A DNA stretch of 64,000 nucleotides from CALMEH01 sp031409875 (GCA_031409875.1 JANNYB010000062.1:1-64000), one strand, 5' to 3'; positions 27,515 to 36,780 are shown, numbered from the stretch's first letter. A program made the numbers and translations. Notes: a model not told the origin generated them from the letters alone.

Positions 27515-28099
27515 ATGGCAATTAAATTGGCGGGTATGAAAACCGCAAAACCAAGTGAATTAAAAATCGAAAATCAATCAACCATTGATTTGCCGAAAAA
27601 TACGTTGGAACATATACGAAATATAACGGCTTTTATGCCGGTTGAACACCTTCGCGGTTTGGAAAGAGTGCGGCTGGTTGATTTTATAAAAGTTCCGCAA
27701 ATGAAAACCGATGTGCCGATAAAAGGCGATTTGCCCGGACTTTATCATCCGAAAGTCGGGAATCAAAATTCGTGGCTCGAAATTTCAATCGGCGCACTTT
27801 TGCAGCCGACCGAAAGTTTTTCGACGCGCTGGATGGCAAAAACTTCATTTAAATCGAACTTAGCGGGCTTGATTTTTTCGCTTGTCGGACAGCATTATTA
27901 TTTTACGCTGAAACATTCAGTAAAAAAACAAAATTTAGAACCGCAAATCAGGCAATACGCCCAGAAAAATTTGCGCGATTGGAGCGAAAAACAAAATGTA
28001 AATTCATTTCGCGCCAAATTGTTCAAACCTTTGCGTCCGGTAATTGAACGCTGGGCGAAATGGTTGAGCAAAAAACAAGCTCAAACGAAGAAAAAATAA
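27515..28099 (+). CDS. Unknown conserved-looking protein (metallopeptidase-like layout without HExxH)
   Basis: The product is 194 aa. Features visible: PKNTLEHIRNITAFMPVEHL, LPGLYHPKVGNQNSWLEISI, then NLAGLIFSLVGQHYYFTLKH and a basic C-terminus (KWLSKKQAQTKKK). The order resembles small ImmA/zincin-like proteins where QHYYFTLKH would replace an HExxH helix, but no active metal motif remains; this comparison is a guess. The start ATG at 27515 lacks a strong ribosome site. The next gene follows after 26 bases. Confidence 0.5.
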   Translation: MAIKLAGMKTAKPSELKIENQSTIDLPKNTLEHIRNITAFMPVEHLRGLERVRLVDFIKVPQMKTDVPIKGDLPGLYHPKVGNQNSWLEISIGALLQPTESFSTRWMAKTSFKSNLAGLIFSLVGQHYYFTLKHSVKKQNLEPQIRQYAQKNLRDWSEKQNVNSFRAKLFKPLRPVIERWAKWLSKKQAQTKKK

Positions 28100-28125
28100 A
28101 ATTTCTTAAGTTTGATTAAAAAGTT

Positions 28126-28404
28126 ATGAAACTCCGAAATAAACACATAGCCTTTATCGGATTGGCGGCGATTCCGAATGCCTTGTTGTTTTTTACAATA
28201 ATTTTTCACAGCGAAATGTTGGAAACTCTTGGCGAAGCGGGAATGAAAAATGTCGGATTTTTCGTGCAAATTTTAGCGAGTATGGTTTTGGTTCTCGGCG
28301 TTTCGTGTATGTATCATTCGCGTAAGAGCAAGAGCAGATTCAGATTTTGGACAATTGCTACACTTCTGGCGGCAATTCCTTTTTTCTATCACTTTATATT
28401 TTGA
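28126..28404 (+). CDS. Small membrane protein
   Basis: The product is 92 aa with three hydrophobic stretches (IAFIGLAAIPNALLFFTIIF, VGFFVQILASMVLVLGVSC, WTIATLLAAIPFFYHFIF). It lies between two plus-strand genes, 26 and 2 bases away, consistent with an operon. No family recognised. Confidence 0.5.
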   Translation: MKLRNKHIAFIGLAAIPNALLFFTIIFHSEMLETLGEAGMKNVGFFVQILASMVLVLGVSCMYHSRKSKSRFRFWTIATLLAAIPFFYHFIF

Positions 28405-28406
28405 AA

Positions 28407-28826
28407 ATGAACTATTGGCTGGTAAAACAAGAACCCGAAAGCTATTCGTTTGACGATTTTTTGCGCGACGGCAAAACGGATTGGACAGGCGTGCGAAATT
28501 ATCAAGCGCGAAACAATTTGCGTGAAATGAAATCGGGCGATAAAGTTCTTTTTTATCACTCGGTTTCGGAGAAATCAGTCGTCGGAATGGCGCAAGTTTC
28601 GCGTGAAGAATTTCCTGATCCGACGGACGAAAAATGGATTGCGGTCGAAATAAAACCGCTCGAAAAATTTGCAAAAGCGGTGAGTTTAGAGCAAATTAAA
28701 AACGAAAAATCGCTCGAAAACATCGCGCTTATCAAGCAATCGCGCTTGAGCGTTTTGCCTTTGACGAAGAAAGAATTTGAAACGATTTTGAAATTGTCAG
28801 AACCGTCTGCGGTAGCGGGCGGTTAA
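28407..28826 (+). CDS. EVE-domain protein (PUA-like, modified-base binding)
   Basis: The product is 139 aa, typical for single EVE proteins. MNYWLVKQEPESYSFDDFLR, TDWTGVRNYQARNNLREMKS, GDKVLFYHS and VVGMAQVSREEFPDPTDEKW are the family hallmarks. EVE domains bind modified bases in DNA or RNA and are often tied to restriction or RNA quality control; nothing nearby fixes the role here. The start overlaps the previous gene region closely (2-base gap). The last residues (SAVAGG) and the stop are encoded by a GGTAGCG-family palindrome. Confidence 0.88.
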   Translation: MNYWLVKQEPESYSFDDFLRDGKTDWTGVRNYQARNNLREMKSGDKVLFYHSVSEKSVVGMAQVSREEFPDPTDEKWIAVEIKPLEKFAKAVSLEQIKNEKSLENIALIKQSRLSVLPLTKKEFETILKLSEPSAVAGG

Positions 28827-28889
28827 TTTTTACGATTTATAAACTATAATTTAGAACATAAACCACCCGCTACCGCAGGTGGTTCTGAC
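28796..28889. repeat. GGTAGCG-family palindrome, copy 2, overlapping the EVE gene end
   Basis: GTCAGAACCGTCTGCGGTAG ... GCGGGCGGTT pairs with AACCACCCGCTACCGCAGGT...GTTCTGAC across an AT-rich loop. The copy at 61718 has the same ~29-bp arms but a different loop. It supplies the final codons of the EVE gene and ends 7 bases before the next ATG. Confidence 0.88.
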
Positions 28890-28896
28890 AAAACTA

Positions 28897-30252
28897 ATGT
28901 TAAAAGAAGCCGTAGCTTATTATCACGAATTATTAAATGATGCTGAATTAGCTGAAGCGTCGTTCAGAGAATTGGACGAAGGTTTGGAAAAAGCCAAACT
29001 TATTTTCGGCGGTCGGCGTTTGTCGCCTTATTTGCGCCCGCATTTTGTAACCGAAGCCGATTGGACGCGAATCGTAAAGATTTGCGAAACGATTTTTGTT
29101 GCGCTTCAGAAGGTCAAAGATGCGGCGGTCGGCGATGATGAATTGCTCGACGAACTCGGAATTACGCCGATTGAACGCGAACTCGTGGCGATTGATCCGA
29201 AATTTAAAGCCGTTTCGCCAACTGCGCGGCTTGATTCTTTTCTGACCGATAATGCTTATTCGTTTGTCGAATTAAACGGCGAATCGCCTGCCGGAATCGG
29301 TTACGCGGATTCGGCTTCGGAGATTTTTTTGGAACTTCCGGTGATGAAAAAATTCGCCGAAAAATATGAAATCAAACGCTTTGAAGGTCGCCCGAAAATG
29401 CTCGAAGTTCTGCTTCGCGCCTACGACGAATTTTGTGGCGGAAAAGCGGAAAAATCGCCCGTGATTGCGATTGTTGATTTGAAGGATTTGCCGACGCAGA
29501 AGGAATTCGAGCTTTTCCGCGATTATTTTGAATCGCAAGGTTACAGTTCTGTGATTTGTGCGCCGGAAGAACTCGAATTCGACGGCGAAAAACTTTATTT
29601 CAAAGGCGTTCAAATTGACATTGTTTATAAACGCTTGTTGGTCAATGAATACCTGCCAATTATGGATAAATATCCGGCTCTGCTCGACGCATACCGCGCC
29701 GGTTCGATTTGTATGGTCAACAGTTTCCAATCGAAAATCATTCATAAAAAAGCCGTTTTTGCAGTTTTGACAAACGAAAAATACGCGCATCTTTTCACTG
29801 AAGAAGAGTTGGACGCAATTCGGGCGCACGTTCCTTGGACGCGCAATTTCCGCGAAGAAACTACGGTAAATAAAGGCGAAAACATTGATTTGGTGAGTTG
29901 GACACGCGCCAATAAATCGAAATTAGTCTTAAAACCGAACGACGATTACGGCGGACACGGCATTTATATCGGCTGGGTTTTGAAACAAGAAGCGTGGGAC
30001 GAAGCCGTAAATATTGCGCTGACGGACGAAGATTATTTGGTGCAGGAACGAGTCGAAACATCAAAAGAATCTTTCCCGATGATTTTCGGCGACACAGGAA
30101 AATTCGATTTTATCGAACAACTCGTTGACCTCGATCCGCTTCTGTTTTACGGCAAAGTCGGCTCGGCATTTACGCGGCTTTCAACTTCTGAATTAGCAAA
30201 TGTTTCCAGCGGCGGCGGAATGGTGCCGACGTTTATTATTAAGGAAAAATAG
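28897..30252 (+). CDS. ATP-grasp-like enzyme (glutathionylspermidine-synthase/CP-ATP-grasp type)
   Basis: The product is 451 aa. FVELNGESPAGIGYADSASE and YEIKRFEGRPKMLEVLLRAY are followed by VVCAPEE-type Rossmann strands (SVICAPEELEFDGEKLYFKG). The ATP-grasp core is SKLVLKPNDDYGGHGIYIGW (lysine and glycine loop) and DYLVQERVETSKESFPMIF. Such proteins form peptide-like bonds with ATP, but the acceptor is unknown. ATG at 28897 is chosen over a GTG at 28879 that lies inside a palindrome. It is followed after 2 bases by a tiny membrane protein. Confidence 0.65.
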   Translation: MLKEAVAYYHELLNDAELAEASFRELDEGLEKAKLIFGGRRLSPYLRPHFVTEADWTRIVKICETIFVALQKVKDAAVGDDELLDELGITPIERELVAIDPKFKAVSPTARLDSFLTDNAYSFVELNGESPAGIGYADSASEIFLELPVMKKFAEKYEIKRFEGRPKMLEVLLRAYDEFCGGKAEKSPVIAIVDLKDLPTQKEFELFRDYFESQGYSSVICAPEELEFDGEKLYFKGVQIDIVYKRLLVNEYLPIMDKYPALLDAYRAGSICMVNSFQSKIIHKKAVFAVLTNEKYAHLFTEEELDAIRAHVPWTRNFREETTVNKGENIDLVSWTRANKSKLVLKPNDDYGGHGIYIGWVLKQEAWDEAVNIALTDEDYLVQERVETSKESFPMIFGDTGKFDFIEQLVDLDPLLFYGKVGSAFTRLSTSELANVSSGGGMVPTFIIKEK

Positions 30253-30254
30253 CA

Positions 30255-30458
30255 ATGAAAATGAATAAATTTCGGCTCGGTCTTCGTGTAATGCTTATAA
30301 CAATCGCATTTGGTTTGTTCAGCGTTTCCGTATATTACCGTATTTTAGATTGGAATAATGAAATTCCGGTTACATTGCCCGAAGTTCAATCTGATTCGCC
30401 GATAATTGTTCATCCTAAAAACAAAAAAAATATGCCGTTAGGCGGCGGCGGCGGTTAA
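30255..30458 (+). CDS. Small single-span membrane protein with a glycine tail
   Basis: The product is 67 aa: an N-terminal span (LGLRVMLITIAFGLFSVSVY), a proline/acidic linker and a tail ending GGGGG. It starts 2 bases after the ATP-grasp gene. Could be a secreted-peptide precursor, but nothing proves it. Confidence 0.4.
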   Translation: MKMNKFRLGLRVMLITIAFGLFSVSVYYRILDWNNEIPVTLPEVQSDSPIIVHPKNKKNMPLGGGGG

Positions 30459-30495
30459 TTGGATTAATTTTGGAAAATTAAAAAAGGAAAAAACA

Positions 30496-31959
30496 ATGAA
30501 AAATCTACTTTTTACGCTTGGTTTAATTTTTATTTTATTTGAAGGTTCGCATTTTGTATTAGGGCAAACTCGCGCCGAATTATTTAATTTAAAAGAAATT
30601 TCGGCAGTAAGAAGTAATAAAACCTCGCTTGCTTCCGTGCGGGAAAGCGATATTGAAATTAATTTTACGACTATTTCGGAAACGGAAAATTCGCGTCTGA
30701 GATTTCCGCTTTTTGACGGCAAAATTTATGAAGCCAAACATACTCAAACCGAGATTCGCGGGCTTGATGATTACACTTGGCGCGGAAAAATCGAGCAGGG
30801 AAAATTTAGCGGCGATGTGATTTTGACTTTTCGCAAAGGCTTTGTTGCGGGCTTGATTTATGCGCCGAATGCGGTTTATGAAATTGTTCCGCGTGGCGAT
30901 AAACAGATTTTGGTCGAGCTAAATCAAACGCTTTTTCCCGAATGCGGCGGCGAGATTAAATCTCTCGAAAAATCAAATGCCCAAAACAATCTGGCTTCGG
31001 TTGATTCGGGCGACAGAATTGATGTTTTAGTTGTTTATACGACTGCAACCAAGAACTTTCTAGGCGGCGACGCGCAAGCGCAAACTCTTGCACAACAAGC
31101 AGTTGACGCAACAAACACGGCTTACATCAACAGCAAAATTCGCCAACGAGTCCGAATGGTTCATTCGCAAGAATATGTTTATACCGAAACGACGAGCGGC
31201 AGCACGGATTTGAGTAATTTGCGAAATAATGTTGACATTCAAAATCTGCGGAACACGCACAAAGCCGATTTGGTTTCGATGATTGGCGAAATTCAAGGCG
31301 CGTGCGGCGTTGGTTATTTGATGGGTTTAGATTCGCCAAATTCTCAAAACAATGGCTTTACCGTAACGGCGCGAAGTTGTGCGGTCGGGAATCTGAGTTT
31401 CGCGCACGAACTCGGACACAATATGGGCAGCGCACACAATCCCGAAAACGGTTCGAGCGCAACATATCCGTTCGGCTTCGGGCATTACGTCAACGGCAGT
31501 TATCGAACGGTGATGTCTTATGTTGATCCTTGCACGAGCGGTTGCACGCGAGTTCCATATTTTTCAAACCCGAATATCATTTATCTCGGTCAACCAACCG
31601 GAATTGACAATGCCCGCGACAACGCTCGTTTAATAAATTTAACGGCAGATTCAATCTCGAATTATCGTTACAGCGGCGCAAATTTGATGCTGAATAATTT
31701 CAACGGCGGCGATATTTTGCCGCGAAACATTAACCGAAATTTGTCTTGGTCGTCCGAAAATATCACGGGAAATATCCGCATCGAAATCTCCCGCGACGAA
31801 AGCACGACTTGGGAAACTTTGATTGCCAGCACGCCGAACGACGGCACGCAAACCATAACAATTCCCGGCAGAAGCACACGCCGCGCCCGTTTGCGAATCG
31901 TCAGCGTTGATAGTCCGATTTACAGCGATTCGAGCGTAAGAAATATTTCGATAAGATAA
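30496..31959 (+). CDS. Secreted reprolysin-like zinc metalloprotease
   Basis: The product is 487 aa. The signal peptide MKNLLFTLGLIFILFEGSHF ends before LGQT. The propeptide-like region is ~25-170. The catalytic domain (about 175-395) has DVLVVYTTATKNFLGG and the zinc site SFAHELGHNMGSAHNPENGS (HExxHxxxxxH) with the Met-turn SYRTVMSYVDPC. A C-terminal Ig-like domain (NRNLSWSSENITGNIRIEIS) follows. Metzincin class M12. The purine-rich ribosome site AAAAAGGAAAAAAC is present. A larger relative is at 42273. Confidence 0.88.
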   Translation: MKNLLFTLGLIFILFEGSHFVLGQTRAELFNLKEISAVRSNKTSLASVRESDIEINFTTISETENSRLRFPLFDGKIYEAKHTQTEIRGLDDYTWRGKIEQGKFSGDVILTFRKGFVAGLIYAPNAVYEIVPRGDKQILVELNQTLFPECGGEIKSLEKSNAQNNLASVDSGDRIDVLVVYTTATKNFLGGDAQAQTLAQQAVDATNTAYINSKIRQRVRMVHSQEYVYTETTSGSTDLSNLRNNVDIQNLRNTHKADLVSMIGEIQGACGVGYLMGLDSPNSQNNGFTVTARSCAVGNLSFAHELGHNMGSAHNPENGSSATYPFGFGHYVNGSYRTVMSYVDPCTSGCTRVPYFSNPNIIYLGQPTGIDNARDNARLINLTADSISNYRYSGANLMLNNFNGGDILPRNINRNLSWSSENITGNIRIEISRDESTTWETLIASTPNDGTQTITIPGRSTRRARLRIVSVDSPIYSDSSVRNISIR

Positions 31960-31960
31960 A

Positions 31961-32683
31961 TTATTTCACCGAAATCTTGCTTTTGATAATTACTGATTTA
32001 TCGCTGTCGTTTGCAAAAACCAGAACATAATTTTCTTTGACTAAAGTCGCATCAACGACCGATTTTTTGCCTTCGCCGAAGTTGAACATTTTAAACTTTT
32101 CATCGGGAAAATGTTCGTCATAAACGGTTTGCAGATAAACAAAACCTTTGATATTTTCGCCTTCCAAAACTTCCACATTGCCAACGATTTCGGCGGTTTC
32201 GGTTTCAACTGTGAATGATTTAGCATAAGAAGATTTGGCGTAAATCTCGATACGTTCGTTGATTATTTCGACTTCTTTTGCGGGCGTGTTGGCGTTGGCT
32301 TGGTTTGTATTTGAATTGTCAACATTGACGTTTTTGTGAAAGTTGTCGAGATTCGAGTTCGGATTTGAATTCGTTTTATTCGTCGGCGTTTTGAGGGCGG
32401 AATTTGTTTTGGCGGTATTTTGCACGATTAGCGGTTGATTTGAATTCTGAATCAAATAAACGCCGAAAAGCGTCGCCGGAATTGCCAACAACGCGACAAT
32501 TAACGCGATCCATTTTATATTCGGTGAAGTTTTCGCAGAAATTTCGGACGAATTTTTCGTAATTTGAGAATCGTTTTTCAGAACAGATTGCGCTTCGTTG
32601 CGCGTTCCCGAAATGCGTTCGCCGCAATTTGTGCAGAAAATCAAATCATTATCAACTTTTTCGTGGCAGTTTTGGCAAGTCAT
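31961..32683 (-). CDS. Zinc-ribbon membrane protein with periplasmic domain
   Basis: The product is 240 aa. The zinc ribbon MTCQNCHEKVDNDLIFCTNC is at the N-terminus, a single span near 55-75 (IKWIALIVALLAIPATLFGV), then an Asn/Thr-rich linker (NTNQANANTPAKEVE). The C-terminal ~80 residues are beta-rich (EIYAKSSYAKSFTVETETAE). Convergent with the protease gene, with only 1 base between stops. The design (zinc ribbon in cytoplasm, sensor outside) resembles the protein at 45983. Function unknown. Confidence 0.6.
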   Translation of the reverse strand: MTCQNCHEKVDNDLIFCTNCGERISGTRNEAQSVLKNDSQITKNSSEISAKTSPNIKWIALIVALLAIPATLFGVYLIQNSNQPLIVQNTAKTNSALKTPTNKTNSNPNSNLDNFHKNVNVDNSNTNQANANTPAKEVEIINERIEIYAKSSYAKSFTVETETAEIVGNVEVLEGENIKGFVYLQTVYDEHFPDEKFKMFNFGEGKKSVVDATLVKENYVLVFANDSDKSVIIKSKISVK

Positions 32684-32786
32684 AATTATTAACGCTCTCT
32701 GAAATGTTAAGTTAATCGCCGCAAAACCGTCAAATTTTCATATGTGTAATTTAGTTATCCGCAATGATTTGTGATATTTTAATGCT

Positions 32787-34154
32787 ATGAAAATCCGCAA
32801 ACTACAACTCAAAAACATCGGCGTTTTCGATGACGAAATCATCGAATTTCAGCCTTGCCCAACAAAAGATAAAGCGGAAATTCATATTTTTACAGGGCAA
32901 AATGGAAGCGGGAAAACGACAATTTTACAGATTTTAGCTGGATTTTTTGATGATATGGAAGAAGGCGGAAGTTTAGCGAGCAAACATATTCCTTATTTGA
33001 GAAATTCATTGTTCAAAAAGTTTAGAACCTTTGAGTTTTGGGATTCTAAATATTCGAGTCGTGCAGAAGCTATGTTTTCTGATGGTGATAGTCTTATGAT
33101 TTATGGTTGCCCAACCTGTAAATCAATTCATCTTAAAATACTAAACAGCGATTATTCATTTGACTCGTCCTTGAGAAAGGTAGATGTGTTCCGTATGCTT
33201 ACAAATTCTACTTTGCAAAATGTTGAGTTGGATTTTGCTGTTTTCGCTGCTTCAGGGTATCGGCAAATTGAAAATGAACGAGTTGAAGCAATTAAAGAAC
33301 CTAAAGAATTCAATCCATTATCACAAGCACTTGGATTTTTAAAAAATTACAACAAATCTGATGAATTAACAATAAATCAACTTATAACAAATAACATCTC
33401 AAAAAGCGCGATTGAAAAAGGGCGAAACGAAGCGAAATCTAAAAAATTTGCAAATGTTCTCAAATCTATTGAGCAAGCAATTTCCGAAATTACAGGCTGG
33501 AAAGTAGAATTTGATTTAGAAACCGAACCGACAAATTTGATAACCAAAGTCAATGGCGAAGTATTAGATTTTGCTGTTTTGCCTGATGGTTTGCGGTCTT
33601 TGATAAGTTGGATTGCCGATTTACTTGGCAGAGTTGATTTGCTGAAATGGCAAGATGATTTACCAATTTTTGAAAAGAATTTGATTTTATTGCTCGACGA
33701 AATCGAAGTGCATTTGCATCCCGAATGGCAGAGAAAAGTTTTGCCTGTGGTGCAGAAATTATTTAAAAATTCGCAGATTTTTGTTTCGACGCATTCGCCG
33801 TTTGTGGTTAATTCGGTTGATGATGCTTGGGTTTATAAATTGAAACTCGATGCACAAGGCAAGGCGAAGGTTGAAAGTGTTACAAAATCGGAAGATGGAA
33901 ATAGTTATAGTTATGTGTTGGAAGAAATTTTTGATATTAAAGAAGAATTTGGTATTGGAGTTCAGAAAGATTTAGAAATATTTAAAGAATTGAGAAACAA
34001 AATTCTGGCTTCAAATAATGGAAACGCAAAGTTGGAAAAAGACATAAAAATTCTTGGCAGAAAACTCGCCAAACAAAGCGAAGAACTTAATACAATCATC
34101 CAATTTGAAATACGGCAAATAAACAGAAGAAAAGGAACTAAACTCACGATATGA
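32787..34154 (+). CDS. ptuA: Septu-type defence ATPase (PtuA-like)
   Basis: The product is 455 aa. Walker A FTGQNGSGKTTILQIL (residues 36-51) sits in an SMC/OLD-like N-terminus. ABC-type Walker B LILLLDEIEVHLHPEWQ (about 296-312) and H-loop FVSTHSPFVVNSV follow. The middle has a CPTC pair. The gene overlaps an HNH nuclease gene by 4 bases (ATGA). This ATPase-plus-HNH pair is the arrangement of Septu anti-phage systems, in which the ATPase gates the nuclease. Composition is clearly more AT-rich than neighbours, supporting acquisition. Assignment is from architecture, not alignment. Confidence 0.8.
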   Translation: MKIRKLQLKNIGVFDDEIIEFQPCPTKDKAEIHIFTGQNGSGKTTILQILAGFFDDMEEGGSLASKHIPYLRNSLFKKFRTFEFWDSKYSSRAEAMFSDGDSLMIYGCPTCKSIHLKILNSDYSFDSSLRKVDVFRMLTNSTLQNVELDFAVFAASGYRQIENERVEAIKEPKEFNPLSQALGFLKNYNKSDELTINQLITNNISKSAIEKGRNEAKSKKFANVLKSIEQAISEITGWKVEFDLETEPTNLITKVNGEVLDFAVLPDGLRSLISWIADLLGRVDLLKWQDDLPIFEKNLILLLDEIEVHLHPEWQRKVLPVVQKLFKNSQIFVSTHSPFVVNSVDDAWVYKLKLDAQGKAKVESVTKSEDGNSYSYVLEEIFDIKEEFGIGVQKDLEIFKELRNKILASNNGNAKLEKDIKILGRKLAKQSEELNTIIQFEIRQINRRKGTKLTI

Positions 34155-34750
34155 TGAAGATTGTTAGAATTTCAATGCCTGATTTTTTGCAAAATAAATA
34201 TAAAAGTTGGGGAAAAAAATATAAAGCAAAGCGCGATAATCCGAATAAAAGCAATGATTTCGCTTGGGCAACTTATCAAGGCAGCAAAGTAAATCAGTTA
34301 TTACTTCCGAAATTGCGGGATGATATAAATAATGCTCACTGTTCTTTTTGTGATGGTTTTCCTTTGGACACAACAGGTGAAACTATCGAACATTTACGTT
34401 GTGTTTCTAAATATCCTTTACTTTCATACTTTTGGGGAAATCTTTATTATTGTTGTAATTACTGCAATAATCATAAACTTGAAAATCCTGAGAGAAACTT
34501 ATTAAGACCTGACAGTTTCGGCTACGAATTTGAAAAGTATTTTATTTTTGATTACGACACCGGAAAATTAGAAGTAAATCCTGACCCGAATCTTTCTGAT
34601 TTAGAGAAGCAAAAAGCTATTAATACAATAAATATTTACGGACTGAACGAATTTAACAGACCAAAACGAAGAAAAGACTTCTTGAAATTGTTTGCGAAAA
34701 CAATTGAACCCGACATTGAAGATTTTCCATATAGATTTATTTTACAATAA
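34151..34750 (+). CDS. ptuB: Septu-type HNH nuclease (PtuB-like)
   Basis: The product is 199 aa. The zinc-finger HNH core is HCSFCDGF (C64, C67), ETIEHLRC (E80, H81) and YYCCNYCNNHKLENPERNLL (C102, C105, N107). This matches the retron/Septu-associated HNH layout with a conserved WGN-L segment (SYFWGNLYY). The C-terminal helical part (LSDLEKQKAINTINIYGLNE) also fits. It would cut nucleic acid when licensed by the ATPase. Its stop TAA shares one base with the ATG of the carboxylase gene, so that gene could be translationally coupled. Confidence 0.8.
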   Translation: MMKIVRISMPDFLQNKYKSWGKKYKAKRDNPNKSNDFAWATYQGSKVNQLLLPKLRDDINNAHCSFCDGFPLDTTGETIEHLRCVSKYPLLSYFWGNLYYCCNYCNNHKLENPERNLLRPDSFGYEFEKYFIFDYDTGKLEVNPDPNLSDLEKQKAINTINIYGLNEFNRPKRRKDFLKLFAKTIEPDIEDFPYRFILQ

Positions 34751-36372
34751 TGAAAACCGTAGAAAAACAAACAAGACTTAAAGAATTAACCGAAGAATAC
34801 ACACGCCTTGAGCGTAAATTGAAGCTCGGCGGCGGCGTGGAGAAGATTGAGAAAATTCATAAACAAGGCAAATTGACGGCGCGGGAGCGGATTGATTTGT
34901 TGTTTGATGAAGGCGAATATCAGCAGGAAATCGGTCTTTTGGTCGCGTATGACGAATATAAAGGACAAGCTCCGGCGGCGGCGGTTGTAACTTCGATTGG
35001 GAAGATTTGCGGGCGCGAATGTGTTGTCGTGGCGAATGATGCGACGATAAAAGCCGGCGCGTGGTATCCCGAAACGATCAAGAAAATACTTCGCGCACAG
35101 GAAATTGCGATGCGAAATCGTGTGCCGATAGTTTATCTCGTTGATTCGGCGGGCGTGAATTTGCCGTATCAGGGCGGCGTATTTCCGGGGCAATACGGCG
35201 CGGCGCGGATTTTTTATTACAATTCTTTGATGCGAAGATATTTGAAAGTTCCGCAAATTTCCGCCGTGATGGGAATGTGCGTTGCGGGAGGCGCGTATTT
35301 GCCTGCGCTTTCGGACGTGATTTTGATGGTCGAAGGAACGTCGTTTATGGGCTTGGGCGGCGCAAATTTGGTAAAAGGCGCGACCGGGCAAACAATTGAT
35401 AATGAAACACTTGGCGGCGCAATGACGCATAATTCAATTTCGGGCGTAGCGCATTTTCGGACTGCGAATGAACAGGAATGTTTGGAAAAAATCCGTCAAC
35501 TTGTTTCCGAATTACCGAAAAAAGAAGAAACGCGAGTTTCGATAATCGAAGCCAAAAACGCGAAAAGCAAAGCCGAAAAACTTTACGAAATTTTGCCGCA
35601 AGAACATAAAGCTCCGTTTAATATGCGCGAAGTTTTTGACTGCATTTTGGACGAAGGGAAGTTTGACGAATTTCAAGCGGATTTTGCCAAAGAAATGATT
35701 TGCGGCACGGCACGAATCGGCGGAATTCAAGTTGGAATTATTGCAAATGCTCGCGGAATGATAAAAAATTCGTCAGGCAAACCGCCAAAATTCGGTGGAA
35801 TTATCTACAAAGACTCTGCCGAAAAGTGCGCGTATTTTATCGAAAACTGTAACCGACATTCAACGCCGATTGTTTATGTTCAAGACGTTTCGGGCTTTAT
35901 GGTTGGTGCAGACGCGGAACATTCGGGCATTATTCGTTCCGGCGCGATGTTTGTCGAAGCGATGGCGACGGCGACCAGCCCAAAAATCGTTTTAACCATC
36001 AATCACGCTTCCGGCGCAGGTTATTACGCGATGGCTGGACAAGGTTTTGATCCAGATTTTATTTTTTCGCTTCCGACGGGGCGAATGGGCGTGATGGAAG
36101 GCGATTCGGCGGTTGCGGCAATGTTCGGAACACAACTCGAAAAACTCAAAAAAGCCGGACAAGAACCCGAAGAAACGATGAAAGCCGAGATGGAAAAAGT
36201 GCGTGAAACATATGACCGAGAATTAGACGCAAAACACGCGGCGGCGCGTGGACTTTTGGACGCGATTGTTACGCCCGAAAATTTGCGTGAAAGTTTGATT
36301 TTAGCCTTGCAAACTTGTCTAAACACAAGCCAACCGCATCTCGGCGCGTTTGTTTTGCCGTCAAATATTTAG
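34750..36372 (+). CDS. Acyl-CoA carboxylase carboxyltransferase subunit (methylcrotonyl/propionyl type)
   Basis: The product is 540 aa, full length. Signatures: GKLTARERIDLLFDEGEYQQ, VDSAGVNLPYQGGVFPGQYG, ISAVMGMCVAGGAYLPALSD and the second crotonase half (PIVYVQDVSGFMVGADAEHS, MAGQGFDPDFIFSLPTGRMG). The GVNLPYQ-VFPG segment resembles methylcrotonyl-CoA carboxylase beta, but propionyl- or geranyl-CoA cannot be excluded. It needs a biotin-carboxylase partner not in the window. It directly abuts the defence pair (1-base overlap), which is unexpected for a metabolic gene. Confidence 0.88.
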   Translation: MKTVEKQTRLKELTEEYTRLERKLKLGGGVEKIEKIHKQGKLTARERIDLLFDEGEYQQEIGLLVAYDEYKGQAPAAAVVTSIGKICGRECVVVANDATIKAGAWYPETIKKILRAQEIAMRNRVPIVYLVDSAGVNLPYQGGVFPGQYGAARIFYYNSLMRRYLKVPQISAVMGMCVAGGAYLPALSDVILMVEGTSFMGLGGANLVKGATGQTIDNETLGGAMTHNSISGVAHFRTANEQECLEKIRQLVSELPKKEETRVSIIEAKNAKSKAEKLYEILPQEHKAPFNMREVFDCILDEGKFDEFQADFAKEMICGTARIGGIQVGIIANARGMIKNSSGKPPKFGGIIYKDSAEKCAYFIENCNRHSTPIVYVQDVSGFMVGADAEHSGIIRSGAMFVEAMATATSPKIVLTINHASGAGYYAMAGQGFDPDFIFSLPTGRMGVMEGDSAVAAMFGTQLEKLKKAGQEPEETMKAEMEKVRETYDRELDAKHAAARGLLDAIVTPENLRESLILALQTCLNTSQPHLGAFVLPSNI

Positions 36373-36449
36373 TAAGTCGGAATTAAAAAAATATTGCAAT
36401 AGTTGAAGTTAAGTTGCAACGATTATAAAAAAAACAACGGGAGTTGATT

Positions 36450-36752
36450 ATGATTATAATATTTTGGAGAGGTTTAGGAATTTTAGTTCCGATAGTTTGG
36501 TTTGTAATTTTTTTCTTTGTAATGGTAATTGGTAATAATAGCGGTGGAGTAGAGAAAGGAAAAACAAATGTTCGTTTATTTGCCGCCGTTGGTTCAATTT
36601 TAGGAGGATTAGTCGTATCAGCAATTGGTTTTTGGTTGAATAAGCAAATCGAACTATTTAACGAGAAACATTCGTTCTTTTTTATTCCGGTCGAATATTG
36701 CGGCATTGCCATCATTTTAATTACTATTTTTTTAACTTTGTTTGTGAAATGA
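36450..36752 (+). CDS. Small membrane protein (three spans)
   Basis: The product is 101 aa. ATG at 36450 has a GGGAG ribosome site 6 bases upstream. Spans: IIIFWRGLGILVPIVWFVIF, LFAAVGSILGGLVVSAIGFW and YCGIAIILITIFLTLFV. No recognised family. AT-rich. It is followed by a palindromic element. Confidence 0.5.
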   Translation: MIIIFWRGLGILVPIVWFVIFFFVMVIGNNSGGVEKGKTNVRLFAAVGSILGGLVVSAIGFWLNKQIELFNEKHSFFFIPVEYCGIAIILITIFLTLFVK

Positions 36753-36780
36753 ATGTGATAATCTCCACTTAAATTTTAAA

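Noticed and set aside
34151..34750. Retron associated with the Septu pair
   Set aside because: No reverse transcriptase gene or msr/msd-like structure is visible upstream of 32787 or downstream of 34750.
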